Source: Eutreptiella sp. 'Long Island Sound 2002'
Taxonomy: Eukaryota > Euglenozoa > Euglenophyceae > Eutreptiales > Eutreptiaceae
Length of the DNA: 64,000 bases
Reading direction: 5' to 3'
NCBI GenBank assembly: GCA_964036045.1
Contig: OZ038381.1
Coordinates: forward strand, 133,773,191-133,837,190
Part shown: positions 1 to 11,589 of the stretch, piece by piece
Numbering within the stretch: the stretch's first letter is position 1
Layout of the letters: the number at the start of each line of letters is the position of its first letter
Notes under the pieces: model-generated
What the model saw: only the letters and a program-made list of their open reading frames with translations
Told to the model about the DNA's origin: nothing
Databases searched by the model: none
Position numbers and translations under genes: made by a program

Positions 1-1294
1 CCGTACCAGCCACCCCCCCCGTACCAGGAACCGTATCCCCCCGGCCACCACGTCCACGCTGAAGGGGCCCCCGGGGCCCAACCCCGCCAAGGACAGTCAC
101 TCAACCCATACGGCCAGCCGCTGCCGCCACCACACCCCTACGTGGCGGATCCATGGACGACGGGGGACCTCCCCCCCCCCCCCAGTACCAGGCGGCACCA
201 CGCGAAGCCCCCCAGGCCCCGCGGATGCCTCCTGACTGGCCTGACTCGAGCGATGAGGCCCGGTCCCGCAAACGGCCGCGCCCCCGCTCCCCCCCGCACG
301 GCACACTCGCCCCCATCGCCCACACTCCCCACGTCGCCACCGCGCCTCAACCACCCACTCGCGCCGCTGCCGCTCCCCCAGGTGCCACCACAATCCCCCG
401 GGACCCCGCTCCCGCTGCTCCCGCTCCCCCGGGCGCCACCACGAGCGCCACCGCCGCCACATGTCCACCTCCCCCTCCCCCCTCCGGCCATACAAGACCC
501 CCAGCCCCAGCCCCCGCCTCCACCGCTTCCGCTCCCCCCAGCGCCGCCAGGCTCGCCACCACCGCCCCACGTCCACCTTTCCCTCCCCCCACAGGCCCCG
601 CAAGGCTCCCCGTCCCCCCCGCCGCCCATACCCATCCACAACCCCCAGCCCCCGCCACCACCACTCCTGCACCCCCGGACGCAACCAAGCGCGCCACCGC
701 CGCCCCATGTCCACCTCCCCCTCCCGTTCCCCCCTCCGCCCGTACCCGTCCTCCACCCCCAGCCTCCGCCACCGCCGCTCCCGCTCCCCCAGGCACCGCC
801 ACCCCCACCACCACCAAAGGGAAACGTCCTCCCCTCGCCGCTCCAGGACCCCGGGCACGGACCCCTCCCCCCCCCAGGCCCCCGCCCACCTCGCCTGGTG
901 GTCTGCCCCCGCTTTGCAGGAGCTCCGCCGCTGCGTGAAGTGGGCCGGGGGAGCGGGAAGGCAAGATGGGGTGCACATGGTGCATACCTTCGAGGAGATG
1001 CGCACCCGCACACCTGCCGACCTCAACGAGGCCGCCCCGGAGGCCATCATGCCGCAAGCGGCATGGGAGGCCCTCCTCCTCGATGCGGTCCAGGGCCTCC
1101 GCCCCCCCTACACCCCCCAAGCCCTCCGCCAATGGCTCCAGGCCACCCACCCCCAGGCCTGGGCCACCGAAGCCCCCTCTCCACCCCGCCCCTCCCGCCA
1201 CCACCACACCAGGAAGGGGAAGGACAAGGGCAAGGGGAGGGCAAGGGACACAAAGGGGCACTCAGGCAAGAGGGCACGGAGGGGCCCCAAGTGA
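1..1294 (+). pseudogene. proline-rich ORF1-like protein of LINE L1, frameshifted
   Basis: The reading frame is open from base 1 but moves between frames at C-runs (for example about 172-183) and ends at 1294. The first 290 or so residues are low-complexity Pro/Ala/Thr with a basic patch (SRKRPRPR) that could be a nuclear localisation signal. A less biased segment follows at about 910-1170, with LQELRRCVKWAGG and later QAAWEALLLDAVQGL, then a Lys/Arg-rich tail ending RARRGPK. The AWEALLLD segment matches AWEAMLTD in the protein at 27338-28025. I infer a nucleic-acid-binding ORF1/gag-like protein, with no direct evidence of function. The frame breaks suggest a decayed copy, although errors in C-homopolymers are possible. 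Confidence 0.45.
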
Positions 1295-3672
1295 GGGCAG
1301 GCACCCATAGGGACAGGGCGCCGGAAGAGACACCACATGGGGGCAGGAAACCACCCAAGAACCAGGAAGGGGCAGGAGCGGGGACCAAGGCGCGGAGGAC
1401 AAAGGCAACACGGCAAACGCCACGACCCACACCCAGGAAGGGCATACCACGACGGAGGGACCAGCGCCGTGCCACCCCCACCGAACGCCACACGACTCCC
1501 GGGGGCGCACCTCCCAACAGGCACCGCCGAAGCAAGCATCGGACGCCGTACGGATCACACCAGCGCACACCCACCAGCCACCAGAAACCAAATGGGGAAT
1601 GGAGGGCACACCTACACGGGGAGAATGGGCCACACCCACAGAAAAAGCCGCAGGGAACGCCGCCGCACGGCGCACCACCACGCCCTCACCGCCAGGCGAC
1701 GACCCCGGCCGCCACAAGGGCCACCTCACGGGCACCGGAAGAGAACGAAGGCACGGCCACAGCGACCAGGGCTAGGGACCGGAACCCCCAGGGGACACGG
1801 GACCAAGGCACAGGCCCCCAGGGAGGGCAACCCCAAGGACGCCTACCCGACCCACCAGCCCGAGCGGCACGCCCAGGCCCCCACAGCACGGACCCAGCGA
1901 GACACTCACACCTAACCGCACCCCCCAGCCACCAGCCAGCCACACTCCGGCCCGCACTCTGCACCAAGACACAGGCCAGGCTAACCTCCACTGACCCACC
2001 GCGGCACAACGCGAGACCACGGCACACCGCACCACAGCGCGCCACAGTGCAACGCGCCACAGCACGACGCGACGCGACGCGGCACAGAGCGGCACAACAC
2101 GGCACGACTGACCCTAACCTGAGGGACTGACCGAAGCAAGCCAACGCACACCCCGGAAGGCGCCGCACCAGCACGCCACACATCGGCACCGCAGGCCACA
2201 CACGGGGCCACCGCGCGCCCGGCAACAACGGTGGCGGACCATCTAGAAGGTTGAAACCGGCACCGCAGAGGGGAAAGGACACAGACAACCCCAGCCCCCT
2301 AACCGAGAGCCACACGCAGCCGCCTGGCGCAGCCGCCCAGCCGGCAGAGCCAGGACCTAACCCGGCAAGAAGGGGCGCCGAGCCCAACGTGTACATAGGC
2401 CACCCGACCTATGGGGCCTGAACACGGCCAAACAGAACGCAACTGCCAACAGCAGCCCGGAAGACCACACTGAATGCGGGCCAGTGCGTGCGCCAGCCCG
2501 GGGAAGGCAGAGGGAGGAACAGGCAGGCCCCCCCCCAAAAAAAAATAAAAACAGAGATGGGAGGGGGGGGGGGGCGCGAAAACAGCACACAGCCACCAAA
2601 CCGCCTGCCAACACCACCAGAGGCGGCCAAACCCCCCACCCAGAAGGCACCGAAGACAGGACCCCCAAAGAGGCACAGGGGGACCACCCAGCCAAAACCG
2701 GCAACACCAAGCCAGGAACAGCGGCCCACCGGGAAAAGGGACACCGAAACATGCAGACACACACCACGAAAAAAAAAAAGGGCCAGCAGCGCAGCCCGAA
2801 AGAAAGGGGATGGGGGGACAGGGACCACAAGGCCCGGGACGGGGACACCCAGCAACCGACACCACAAAGCAAAAAAAAAAAATCAAAAGCGCAAACAAAA
2901 CACCCCGGCAACCCAGCCAAGAATGGCGGGGCACAGCCGAGACCCGGGCCCAGCACGCACGCCAACACCGCACACCGGAACCGGAAACGGCAGGGGGCAA
3001 GCGGAGCGCGCACGAAACCACATACGTCCCATAAGCAGGCCGAAACCTAAGCCCTAACACGAAGGCCACAAACAGCCGGCAAAAGAGGGACAACACCACA
3101 AACCGTGCCCAAACACACCCACCCAAGACCCCAGCTAGGACTGGCGAGGTTAACAAAACCCACACCCAACCGCAAACCGGACCGAAACACAAACGCCGCA
3201 CAACAGTAGGAAACCCAGTGCCCACAGCCCGGGCACTGAGGCAGCCCGTGCCATGCAGGTGACCCGGCCAAACGGGATCCGGAGAACCGGGCTGAGGCTG
3301 CATCCTAAGGTATGCACTGCTTTGGGACTCGAGGCGGAGCGTGCGACACCCAAGCGCCTCGGAACCCTAGTACCAAGAACGTGCATGCATGCCTTGGGAA
3401 CGGGATACGCCAGGAAGTCCGGTGAACCTCTAGGGTTCCGCCAAAAGGAGGGGACGTGCGCAAGCACAGGGGCACACCCTCCCGGCGAGACAAGCACGTC
3501 ACGCTGGCGGCGATCACCCCTCCCGGTGTTGCCCGGGGCCGCTTTGTTGGGGGCCAACAGTCAGGTCTAGTGGGATGTAAGCCGCCTCCCCTCTTCACGC
3601 GCGGAGCCTCTTCCTGTTCGTCACAGGGGCGACACCAGGGGAACCAAGGGGCGCCTCTCCAGGACCGAGTGC
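1295..3672 (+). other. non-coding 3' region of LINE L1
   Basis: GC-rich and C/A-biased sequence with long A and G runs (2530-2575, 2769-2780, 2870-2882). The open frames on either strand here are products of base bias; I see no conserved domain in any of them. Treated as the long 3' untranslated region of the LINE, by analogy with the LINE at 8783-18499. Confidence 0.4.
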
Positions 3673-3691
3673 ACCTACCTACCCTACCTAC
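3673..3691 (+). repeat. (ACCT)n-type LINE 3' tail
   Basis: Tandem ACCT/ACCCT units close LINE L1. The next bases leftwards on the minus strand are the Lys codons of the transposon protein ending at 3688, so that protein's TAG stop (3688-3690) is read from within the tail. The LINE may therefore have truncated the gene and supplied its stop codon. Confidence 0.55.
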
Positions 3692-5015
3692 TTCTTCTTC
3701 TTTAATCCCGCTGCCCACATCTTGCTCCGCGCTGCCGAGCCCACTGCTGTTGCCGGATCCGGAAGGCTCAGCGTCCTTTTCACTCCTTGGGGCTGCAACG
3801 GTGTCTTCTGCTTCGGCTCAGCTGCCGCCTGGGTCTTTGGCTTTTTCGGCTTAGGCGCCTGGCTCGCCCCTGGCTCGTCCTCATCTGCCTCGCCAGCCTG
3901 GAACGCCCGAACCTGCGTGGACTTCCGAGGAGATCACCGATCAGATCCTGTCAGCAGCGGTTCATCGTCATCGTCCCCAGGCTCATCCACGTCTTCCTCT
4001 CCACCTTCTGCATGGGCATGCTGACTTCGTTCCTCTGCCGCGGACACCTCGAGACGCGTATACCACACGTGCTCGTCCTCAACCCACATTGGCATGCCGA
4101 ACTGGATCCAGAGCTCGCACTAGGCCAACCGGGCCTGGTCATTTCCCGCCTGCACGCGCTGCGTCACCTCGTGATGGTAGCTCCGTGCCCAATCCGACCG
4201 CTTCTGTTTGGTCAATTGCAGAGAACAAACTTGCGGAGGATCATCCAATGCTGCCGTTTTCGCCGCCATGTGCACATCGCGATCGAAGATCATGACGTTC
4301 TCCGTGCGGTCTTTGGTCCGCATCAGCGTTGCCATCCACGTATAAAGCACAAGGAGCATGAACCCTGGTTCATCACGTTTGCGGGAACCCAAACCGATGC
4401 ATGGTGGGATCTGCAGTGGGGAGTAGCAAGATGGCAAAGGCATTGCGAGGCCTCGCAATCCGAAAGCGTTGTACATACCTTTTTCTTGATCTTTACACCG
4501 GCCAGCAGAACAAGTGCTTTAACTTGAATTCCGCCTTTTCCTGTCTTGCCTGCGCCAGGTAGCCAGTAACACACTTGCACTCTTTCATACCAGCAATCGT
4601 TTTCCGCAATTCCAGGCGTCTCCTAACCCTTTGCAGGGCGTCCCAAACAATCTCCACCTCGCCGTAGATCACAAGCACAGTTTCAGGGTTGTCAATCAAC
4701 TTGGCCATCAAAACAGGACTCACAGGATCTGCACCGTCCGCCAGATTCGCATTCAGAATGATCATGTCGGTATCCAGAGCCTCCAAAAACTTCAGGGAAT
4801 AATGCGGAGCTTTGTATGGGGCGCACAGTAATTTCACCACCTTTCCAGTGACCGCAATGTTCACCACGTCCACTTTTCTGGACTCCGTGGACTTGACTTC
4901 GGTCAAGGGCGATGCCAGTCATGCACGCAGGCGACCACGGTCCATTGATGACCCATGCTTTGGATGAGTATTTCCCATCACCGTCCAGAATCGCGCCTTG
5001 CTGAGCGTTTCCCAT
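3688..5015 (-). pseudogene. T1 gene C: unknown protein with acidic and lysine-rich tail
   Basis: The ATG at 5015 overlaps the TAA of the upstream gene (TAATG). The frame opens MGNAQQGAILDGDGKYSS and then shifts by one base near 4910 to a 130-residue segment with DTDMIILNANLADG. A second frame change near 4560-4520 (intron or indel) leads to GIQVKALVLLAGVKIKKK, a 68-nt intron (4411-4478, GTATGT...CTGCAG) and a conserved-looking exon. From there one frame runs to 3688 with an internal TAG at 4120 and a TGA near 3942; it includes an acidic run (EPGDDDDEP) and a basic end (KPKKPK, then KKKK). I do not recognise the family. A GAGKTGK string in an alternative frame near 4550 resembles a P-loop but cannot be relied on. 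Confidence 0.4.
4411..4478 (-). other. 68-nt spliceosomal intron with central palindrome
   Basis: Minus-strand GTATGTAC donor and ACTGCAG acceptor. The intron holds the perfect 18-bp palindrome ATTGCGAGGCCTCGCAAT at 4442-4459. Confidence 0.6.
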
Positions 5016-6261
5016 TACGGCGATGGACCCTCAGGTTTCCACTGCCAAACCCACAAAGGGACCCGAAACCAAAGGACATCCCAGTCGTGCAACGGTACCT
5101 TCTCTGCCGGACTTGCCTCTGTAAACATGGGAAAGGTTGCGTTTACCTTGTTTGCGTGTTTGCCTACCTGCTTGTGACGGGAACATACTGCGGGTCGGAT
5201 CAATAACGCTGTCCGGCGCGGCTCCCCAATGCCAATTGATCCACTGCTGCGTCTGGTAGGCAGAGGCCCGGTCCCGGATTTCCTTGATGTTCATTTTTGG
5301 TCTCAACATGTCGGCGGCGACCCGTTGTAGGAGTGATGGCTCGTAAGGACCCTGCAAGAACTTCAGCTTGTTCATCGTCACCGGCAGGTCCATCTTCTCG
5401 AAATTATCCAGTGACGTCACCGCTGCTTCCTCCGCATGGTACACCCAAGCGAAGAACGGTCCAAACGCCTTGACTGAATAACTCTGTACGTGAGGAGGAT
5501 GAGTAGCCATATTCGGATTGCGAGGCCTCGCATTCGACAATGGAACATACTTGGAGTTCACCGTCGGAAATGTGTTGTGGAACCCAAGCACTTCCGGTCG
5601 CGGCTTTGGGGATGGTTCGGTGAATGTGTTCCCTTGCAGTCTCGTCAGGCCCAGCCGGCGAATCACGCAAATGCATAAGGAAGTTGTCAGCTGCTTCCGA
5701 CGGTGGCACGGCGGAGATGTCCAGATCGATGGCCTGCGTCCGACCGGCGATTGCTACTCGTGTAGCCCAACTGGTTTCCGTTTTCAACAGGTTGACCTTC
5801 ACCACTTGCTCCACTGCGGTGGGTCGAGGCCCTTCTCAAGGGGTTGGTCTCGGACTGCTTTCAGCGCCCAGACGCAGTGCTGCTTTGCAATGACGATCCA
5901 ATCGTCAGCTGGGGATGAAAACTTGGGTTTCAGAGGATGAACATGAAACAGCAACGGTGCGACCACGTTACGTACCTGGTGATTGCCATGCAGTCACGGT
6001 CAGGGGCTCCTCTGGGGAGATTGCCGTAAGACTTCTCATAACCTCGTCCACTCGCGTCTGTTGATACTTCCGGATCTGGCCGTACCTCTTCTTCTTGTCG
6101 ATGGAAAGGCTCCCAACGTCAACCTCCACCTGCAAAGGCTTCTTGTAGAACCTCAAGAACTCCTCTGGCACCGTTTCCTGCGTGGATGGTACTTGTGACG
6201 TGTCTGGTGATGCTCTACCCGCTTTTGATGGCGTCAAACTCTCTGCCATGTTGAAATAGGC
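5013..6261 (-). pseudogene. T1 gene B: spliced gene of unknown function
   Basis: Translation likely begins at the ATG near 6249 (MAESLTPSKAGRASPDTS), just after a splice acceptor at 6262. Introns read directly from the sequence are 5909-5975 (67 nt), 5484-5550 (67 nt, with the palindrome TGCGAGGCCTCGCA) and 5119-5167 (49 nt). All have GT-AG borders, and joining the last two keeps the frame: GELQ to SYSVKAFGPFF, and PSQA to ASPAEKVPLHDWD. Near 5835 the frame shifts by one base, so this copy looks broken. Trp-rich stretches such as WINWHWGAAPDS and WDVLWFRVPLWVWQW are notable. I recognise no family. It lies between genes A and C on the same strand and is probably an accessory gene of T1. Confidence 0.5.
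5484..5550 (-). other. 67-nt spliceosomal intron with central palindrome
   Basis: Minus-strand GTATGTTC donor and CGTACAG acceptor; removal keeps the frame of gene B. The palindrome TGCGAGGCCTCGCA lies at 5519-5532. Confidence 0.7.
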
Positions 6262-6299
6262 CTGTAAGAAGGGAGAGAAATGTACATATTTATTCTTTG

Positions 6300-6371
6300 A
6301 TTGCGAGGGCTCGCAATTGACATTGTAGGTATTTGTCTGCAATTACCTACTTCGTATTGCGAGGCCTCGCA
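6300..6371. repeat. pair of GCGAGG-type palindromes upstream of T1 gene B
   Basis: ATTGCGAGGGCTCGCAAT at 6300-6317 (interrupted at its centre) and TGCGAGGCCTCGCA at 6358-6371. A third, decayed copy is near 6418-6433. They lie just upstream of the splice acceptor at 6262, so they may be inside one or two leader introns of gene B. Confidence 0.6.
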
Positions 6372-6514
6372 TGAAGGTAACAACGTATAGTCAAAAACGC
6401 ACTTGTTGAAAAGACGGTTGCAAGGGCTCGCATTCCGAACAAGCAGTAGTGAGCAAAAGCACCGGTGTTCGCGCAACAACAACAACAGAGTTGGGAATCA
6501 ACCTAAAACAGATG

Positions 6515-8436
6515 TTATGCATCGGTAAAGGCCCAGATTGTGTCCAGAATGTTCATGCGCTGCGCATCAGACCGCAGAGGAACCTTGTTGTCCATCAAAC
6601 GTATTACGGAAGGTGAGAAATTCCGGGGCCGCCTCAGAAATGTACGCAAAACATCGGTTAACACGGTTCTGTATGTGTCCACGTCCGGCTCGCTGTAAGG
6701 GTCGGACGGCAAATCTGGATCAGCCTCCCAGTGTCTCTCCATGGTCGAGGTACGCGAATTCCAAGGACAGTACCGAATTCTCAGGCGGTCGTCAATAACA
6801 TACGAGTGCAAGCGCTGTCGGATCTCAGTTTCGGTGTCGGAGGACAAACCACTAACCAGCAGGCGTCTGTTAACTCTCGCAGGGCAGATCTGGACAAACA
6901 AATCTTCGACGTCGCTGGGTGTGACAGCCCAAGTGTGTCGATCCTTCATGGACCCCAGTCGACTGAGCATGACTTCGCCAAACTCCTCACCATAGCACAA
7001 TCCTGGCAGGCCGCTGTTGAAGGTCTGCCAATGCAGCAACGCAACACCGATGGTCCTCAGATACACAACAGGATCAGCTGCAGCCCAACCGAGCTCAATC
7101 AAAAGCACGAACAGGAGTCGCAAAACATTTTGGGCGTCGATGGCGGTTCCAGGTTGTTGTCCAGACCAGTTGCATTGTCTCACGAGAAATCCACAGTAGA
7201 GGACAAGCAGACACCAGTTCTGCAGAAGGTTCACCATTGCTTTACATACTTCACTCTTCAGTCGATTGATCGCCGTCCCACCGTGATCGGCAACAGCCTG
7301 TAACCTGTTCGCTTTCCTGCGCAACTGCCGCAAGAAATGAAGCGCACACTTGAGGATGCCGGCAATAGTTCTCTCCATGACTCTGAGCTTCGGGTACGAC
7401 CCTACTGTTCTCCCCACTCCTAAGCGGCCAAAGCGGAAGTACACAAAAAGCGAATGGAAGCGGCGCCATACGTTGGTCACAAGGTATTTGTAGAGATGCC
7501 AGCAGCCGTATAAGACAGGAGTCCTTTTCAGTTTTTCGTGCCAGTTCCACCGCTGCGTTCTGTTGGAGTACAGCAACTTCAGGCATCTTTGTGAGTGTTC
7601 TCATCAACGAGGATGGGCACAATGGGGTGCGTGTGGTTTGACAGCGATGCAATGTAGTCCAACACCTCAACCAGGCCCTTGTACGAGGATACCTGATGCG
7701 TACTCAGCAGCAGCGGCTTCCAACCAGGATTTGGTAGTGGATCTCGCACGATGTCAAGCGGCGTTCTGATGCTCGGTATTGCTGGAGGTCTGTCGGCAAG
7801 CCGGCCCAGGTCTGTCACGATCCCATGAAAGCTCAGTCTCATTCTGACAAGCGCTGCAGCCATATTGCCGATGCTGCTGATGAGTACATCTATTGTTGGG
7901 TGTCCTCTGAAATACGGCAACCTGCACGGAATCTCAACGCCGCAAAGAGCTGTGCAATTTTGCGACTGATCCTGGATCGTTGGATGTGTTCCATACTGCT
8001 TAATGTAACAATTTTCGATCCAGACGCAAACCTGCCGGTTCTCCATCCATCGGCATGTCTCAAGCATCTCTCCCGCAGACGGTTCCTTCATGGTTTCCTC
8101 GCGAAGACGCAGCACTCCTGTTCTGCGCAAACGGCGCCTGTTCTGCCGACCAATAGAGGCAAAACCCAGGGCGTCCTCGTCCTGGTGCTCGGGTGTGCAT
8201 CGCAAGCGCAACATTTTGTATAAGTTGAAGAACTCCTCCTTGAAGTGATTGGCGGCTCGGCTCTCTGGTCTGCTTTTCCACCTCAGTCCTGAGTGCCCTG
8301 TGTTCCGGTTCAGTCGCAACAGGCGCGCAAAATCAAAAAAGAAAACAGCTCCGTTCTTGTCCTTTTCAACGGCAGCCAATAGTGATTCAGCAGTGGTATA
8401 CCCGTGTTCCGTTGCACAGAACGCCCGCAATCGCAT
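6515..8436 (-). pseudogene. T1 gene A: large transposase-like protein, one frameshift
   Basis: About 640 residues in two frames that join near 7590, where VPILVDENTHK runs into CLKLLYSNRTQRWNW after a one-base shift. The N-terminal half has basic and aromatic segments (HSGLRWKSRPESRAANHF); the second half contains TPVLYGCWHLYKYLVTNVWRR and FHSLFVYFRFGR. An Asp-containing strand (PILVDEN) followed by a helix-rich domain with a G-x-W-H-x-Y-K motif is reminiscent of RNase-H-fold transposases of large eukaryotic DNA transposons. I infer it is the T1 transposase but cannot name a superfamily or identify all catalytic acids. The stop at 6515 is followed by about 250 bases with three GCGAGG-type palindromes before gene B. 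Confidence 0.4.
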
Positions 8437-8770
8437 GACAGTACGTTCCAGCTCCCTCTTCGCTCAATGCGCAATGTTACGTGGCATAAACAATCATCTC
8501 AAAGATTCAAAAATGTCCATTTTATTATACAATTCGACCATAAACAGGCTCCTTTAATGCTACAGTTCAATAAAATTTCTTGCCAGCACAGCGCTGCACA
8601 CGCGACACGCGCATATCGATCTTTGCGCGCTCATCCGTCGCAAGTGCGCATTTTCGGTTGCTGGTAACGGTCAGCTGGTCCCACATTTCTCTTGTTTATC
8701 ACATCTGCCGTACCCAGTTGCAAACCGCAACCATCGCTGTTGGGCAGTGAAGCCAGGGGTGACCACAGTA
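8437..8770. other. T1 sequence with no clear gene
   Basis: AT-richer sequence upstream of gene A. On the minus strand the end near 8670-8770 contains the exon piece that joins the coding sequence at 18512-18570 across the LINE insertion (QRWLRFATGYGRCDKQ region). Nothing else is recognisable. Confidence 0.4.
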
Positions 8771-8782
8771 TGAAAACTGGAG

Positions 8783-8800
8783 GTAGGTAGGTAGGTAGGT
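8783..8800 (-). repeat. (ACCT)n LINE 3' tail
   Basis: Plus strand GTAGGTAGGTAGGTAGGT, so the minus-strand element ends in tandem ACCT units, immediately next to the 12-bp target-site duplication. Matches the tail of L1 at 3673-3691. Confidence 0.75.
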
Positions 8801-9274
8801 CGACTCAAGACTGGGGTTGCCCCGCAGGGGGGACTTACCAAGGGGCTCTTGCTCACCCACCCACGGCCCTACTTCACGTGCCCCCACAAAGCGGCTCCCC
8901 CACATGGGGGAAGGGCGCGGTCGCCGCGAGCAGTAGCCTACAGCGGGTTCCGCCCAGAGAGGTAACCCATGTTCGACCGAAGTGTCACATTCCTCTCCTT
9001 CGGGCGGATGATACGCCGGGGAGGGTCCCACCGCACATCCTCATCAACCTCCTGATTCTGGGGCCCAGGGGCCCGGAGCCAGGCCAAAGGCCCTGTCCTG
9101 CAGGCACCCCCACCTGGGTTGGTTTTCAGTAGGTGTGAGGCGACTTGAAGAAGCACGTGCTATGGGACTCGCATGCCATGGCGCACACTCACACCTCCTG
9201 ACTCGGTCGAGCTTGCGCTCTCCCGGGGGGCCGGGGGTTCGAAGTAGGCCGTTGTGGCCGGTTGATCGGTCGTA

Positions 9275-10770
9275 TGGTACGGTTGCGGTGTAGTCTGTTA
9301 ATGTAGGTTGGTCGGTTGCGTGATGGTAGAGCCAAGTTTTGTTCGTGGGCATGGTCGTCGGCGGGCGCGGCGCACCACTGTCTAACCAAGCCTTTGGACG
9401 CCGTTCCTGTTTCGACCCGTGCACGCCTGGCTGGTTTGGTGTTGGCCGGCTTGCGTGTGGTCTGTTTACGGTCAAGTGGCGGCTGCAGCTGCGGTGTTGT
9501 TGGTTCGCGGTCGTCTTGGCCGCCTCATGGTCGGCTTGGTTTGCGTGGGTTCCATTGCGCTGCTGCCGCTGGTCGTTCCGCCGCATGTTGTTTATGCAGC
9601 TGGCATGTCCGTGTCGGTGCTGGTCAGTGGCGTCGTGGTTTGTCCAAGTGTAGTGTTGTGTAGTTTGTTACCGTTGGTTGGTCGCGTTTGTATTGGCAGA
9701 TTGTGGTGTTCTGCTGTGTTCGTGGGTACGATCGTCGGTGGGCTTGGCGCACCACGGTGTTGCCAACCCGTTGGGCGCCTTTTCCGTTTCGACCCTTGCA
9801 CGCCTGGCTGGTTTGGTGTTGGCCGGCTTGCGTGTGGTCCGTTTACGGTCAAGTGGCGGCTGCAGCTGCGGTGTTGTTGGTTCGCGGTCGTCTTGGCCGC
9901 CTTATGGTCGGCTTGGTTTGCGTGGGTTCCATTGCGCTGCTGCCGGTGGTCGTTCCGCCGCATGTTGTTTATGCAGCTGGCATGTCCGTGTCGGTGCTGG
10001 TCAGTGGCGTCGTGGTTTGTCCAAGTGTAGTGTTGTGTAGTTTGTTACTGTTGGTTGGTCGCGTTTGTATTGGCAGCGTTGTGGTGTTCTGCTGTGTTCG
10101 TGGGTACGATCGTCGGTGGGCGTGGCGCACCACGGTGTTGCCAACCCGTTGGGCGCCGTTCCCGTTTCGACCCGTGCACGCCTGGCTGGTTTGGTGTTGG
10201 CCGGCTTGCGTATGGTCTGTTTACGGTCAAGTGGTCGCTGCAGCTGTGGTGTGGTTGGTGCGTGGTTGTCGTGGCCGCCTCATGGCCGGCTGGGTTCGTG
10301 TGGTGTCCGTTGCGCTGCTGCCGGTGGTCTTATCGTCGAATCCTGCCCGTTCAGCCAGCACGCTTGTGTCCGCGTCGGTTTGTGGCGTCTTGGTTTGTAC
10401 AAGTGTCGTGTAGTGTAGTTTGGGAACGTTCGTGGGCCGCGTCCGCAGCGGTAGAGTCGCAGTGTTCCTCTGTGCTTGTGGCCATGGTGGTCGGGGGGCG
10501 CGGCTCGCTACGGTGTCGCTAGCTCGTTGGTCGTCGCTCTCGCACCGGCCCATGCACGCCCGGCCAGCTTGGCGCTGGTCGGTGCGCGCGCGGTCTGTTC
10601 ACGGTCACGTTGCGTCCGCTGTAGTGGTTCTGGCGGTGTGTGGTCGTGTTAGTCGCCTCTTGGTTGGTTTGTTCGGCGTTCGTTCCTTGTCGTCGCAGCA
10701 GGCGTTCGCGCAGTCGGATTTGTTGTGTGCAGGTGTGCCGCTTGTTGCGATGTTGGTCGGTGCCAGGTGT
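9275..10770. repeat. about 378-bp tandem repeat, roughly four units
   Basis: Recurring anchors (GCACGCCTGG, or GCACGCCCGG in the last unit) start at 9421, 9798, 10176 and 10554, that is 377-378 bases apart. The first three units are close; the fourth is clearly diverged. GC-rich, G/T-biased on the plus strand. The long frames on either strand are by-products of the repeat. It lies in the 3' region of LINE L2. Confidence 0.75.
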
Positions 10771-11585
10771 GTGGGGCCGGCACGGTACGTTTGTACTGTG
10801 CGCCGCCCGCCCGCCGCGGGGGAGAAAAGCCATGACAAGTGGTTGAACCGCTGTAAAAAAAGTTTTCCCCCTGTCGGTGCCCTGTTCCCTGCCCCGCCCT
10901 GGCAGTGTTGCATGCACAGTCCATTATCCGGTATTTCGTGGTGCTCCGTAGCCGTACTTCCAGTTTCGCTTGTGCCACTCATATGTACACCCCCCGTCGG
11001 TGGCAAGGCCCCGCCGGTCCCCCTCGGTGTGTCCCTGTGCTCCCCATGGGAGCCCCAGGGCGTTGCTCCAGCTCAGTGGTGCTGTGCTCGTGCTCGTGCC
11101 TGTCTCTCTGCCGTGCGCCTTTTCCCGTCGTGCATTGCGGGTCATTCGGGTGGCGTGTCTGTGTCATGGTGCCGGGTGTGGTGGCTAGGATGGTTAGGGT
11201 GGTTCAGCTTGTGCTGTGGTGTCGGGACGCTCCGTCCGACGTGACGGGTTGGGCTCGGCGTAACACACCCGTGCCTGTTGGCAGGGGGGTCGGCGCGGCC
11301 CCGTGTGGTGAGCTTGTGGCCCCCCGCATGCCCCGGGTAGGGTTGTGGAGGACAGGAGTACCGGGTAGCGTTGCAGCCCCCCTCCCTCTCATGGACGCTG
11401 TTAACTGTCTGCGGGGGGTGTGCCTCTCGTACCATTCGCATAGGTTATACGTGTCGTAACCTTACGCGTCCCAGGCGCTCAACTCCCCGGCGGAGGTGCG
11501 CGCTGGTCCCTGCAGTGCACTTATCTCCGGATGCTCGCCCTGGACGGTAATACTCTGGCCGGTGGTTCGTTAACATTCTTGTGGT
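10771..11585. other. L2 3' region without recognisable genes
   Basis: GC-rich sequence, C/A-biased on the minus strand. Open frames are short and low in complexity. Nothing specific is recognised. Confidence 0.3.
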
Positions 11586-11589
11586 TATC

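Larger units (their letters stand above)
1..3691 (+). mobile_element. 3' part of a LINE-like non-LTR element (L1)
   Basis: The block starts before the window and ends in a short repeat tail of ACCT units at 3673-3691. A 5'-truncated element with a coding end, a long non-coding 3' region and a simple-repeat tail is what a non-LTR retrotransposon looks like. A second LINE on the other strand (8783-18499) ends in the same ACCT-type tail, which supports the call. No reverse transcriptase lies inside the window part, so the class rests on the tail and on the ORF1-like protein shared with the LINE at 27338-28025. Confidence 0.55.
3691..8782 (-). mobile_element. T1: DNA transposon with palindromic introns, left segment
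   Basis: Minus-strand spliced coding sequence of at least three blocks (8436-6515, 6261-5013, 5015-3688). It continues at 18512-19070 once the LINE between 8783 and 18499 is removed: the 12-bp flank is duplicated and a reading frame runs across the join. The far end at 19070 reads GCCGCCTAAG, inverted TTAGGCGGC, the same terminal signature as transposon T2. The other end is lost to LINE L1 or outside the window. A cut-and-paste DNA transposon is inferred; the superfamily is not assigned. Confidence 0.5.

Noticed and set aside
142-2130. 662-codon plus-strand open frame as a single gene
   Set aside because: Extreme Pro/Arg/Thr bias in C-rich DNA gives long frames in several phases. The more protein-like segments (near 910-1170) lie in a different frame, so this is not one gene.
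3040-3060. Telomere-like CCTAACAC / CCCTAA repeats
   Set aside because: Only isolated CCCTAA or CCTAAC words are present, with no tandem array.
2299-3303. 334-codon minus-strand frame rich in Cys, Trp and Phe that looks membrane-like
   Set aside because: It is the complement of C/A-biased LINE 3' sequence; hydrophobicity comes from base composition and no family is recognised.
4540-4580. Walker A P-loop (GAGKTGK) suggesting an ATPase or helicase in T1 gene C
   Set aside because: It appears only in a frame overlapping a more convincing frame, and no Walker B or other helicase motif follows.
9419-10413. Two repetitive plus-strand proteins in the 378-bp repeats
   Set aside because: Equivalent long frames exist in other phases and on the other strand of the same repeat; no start context or domain supports translation.
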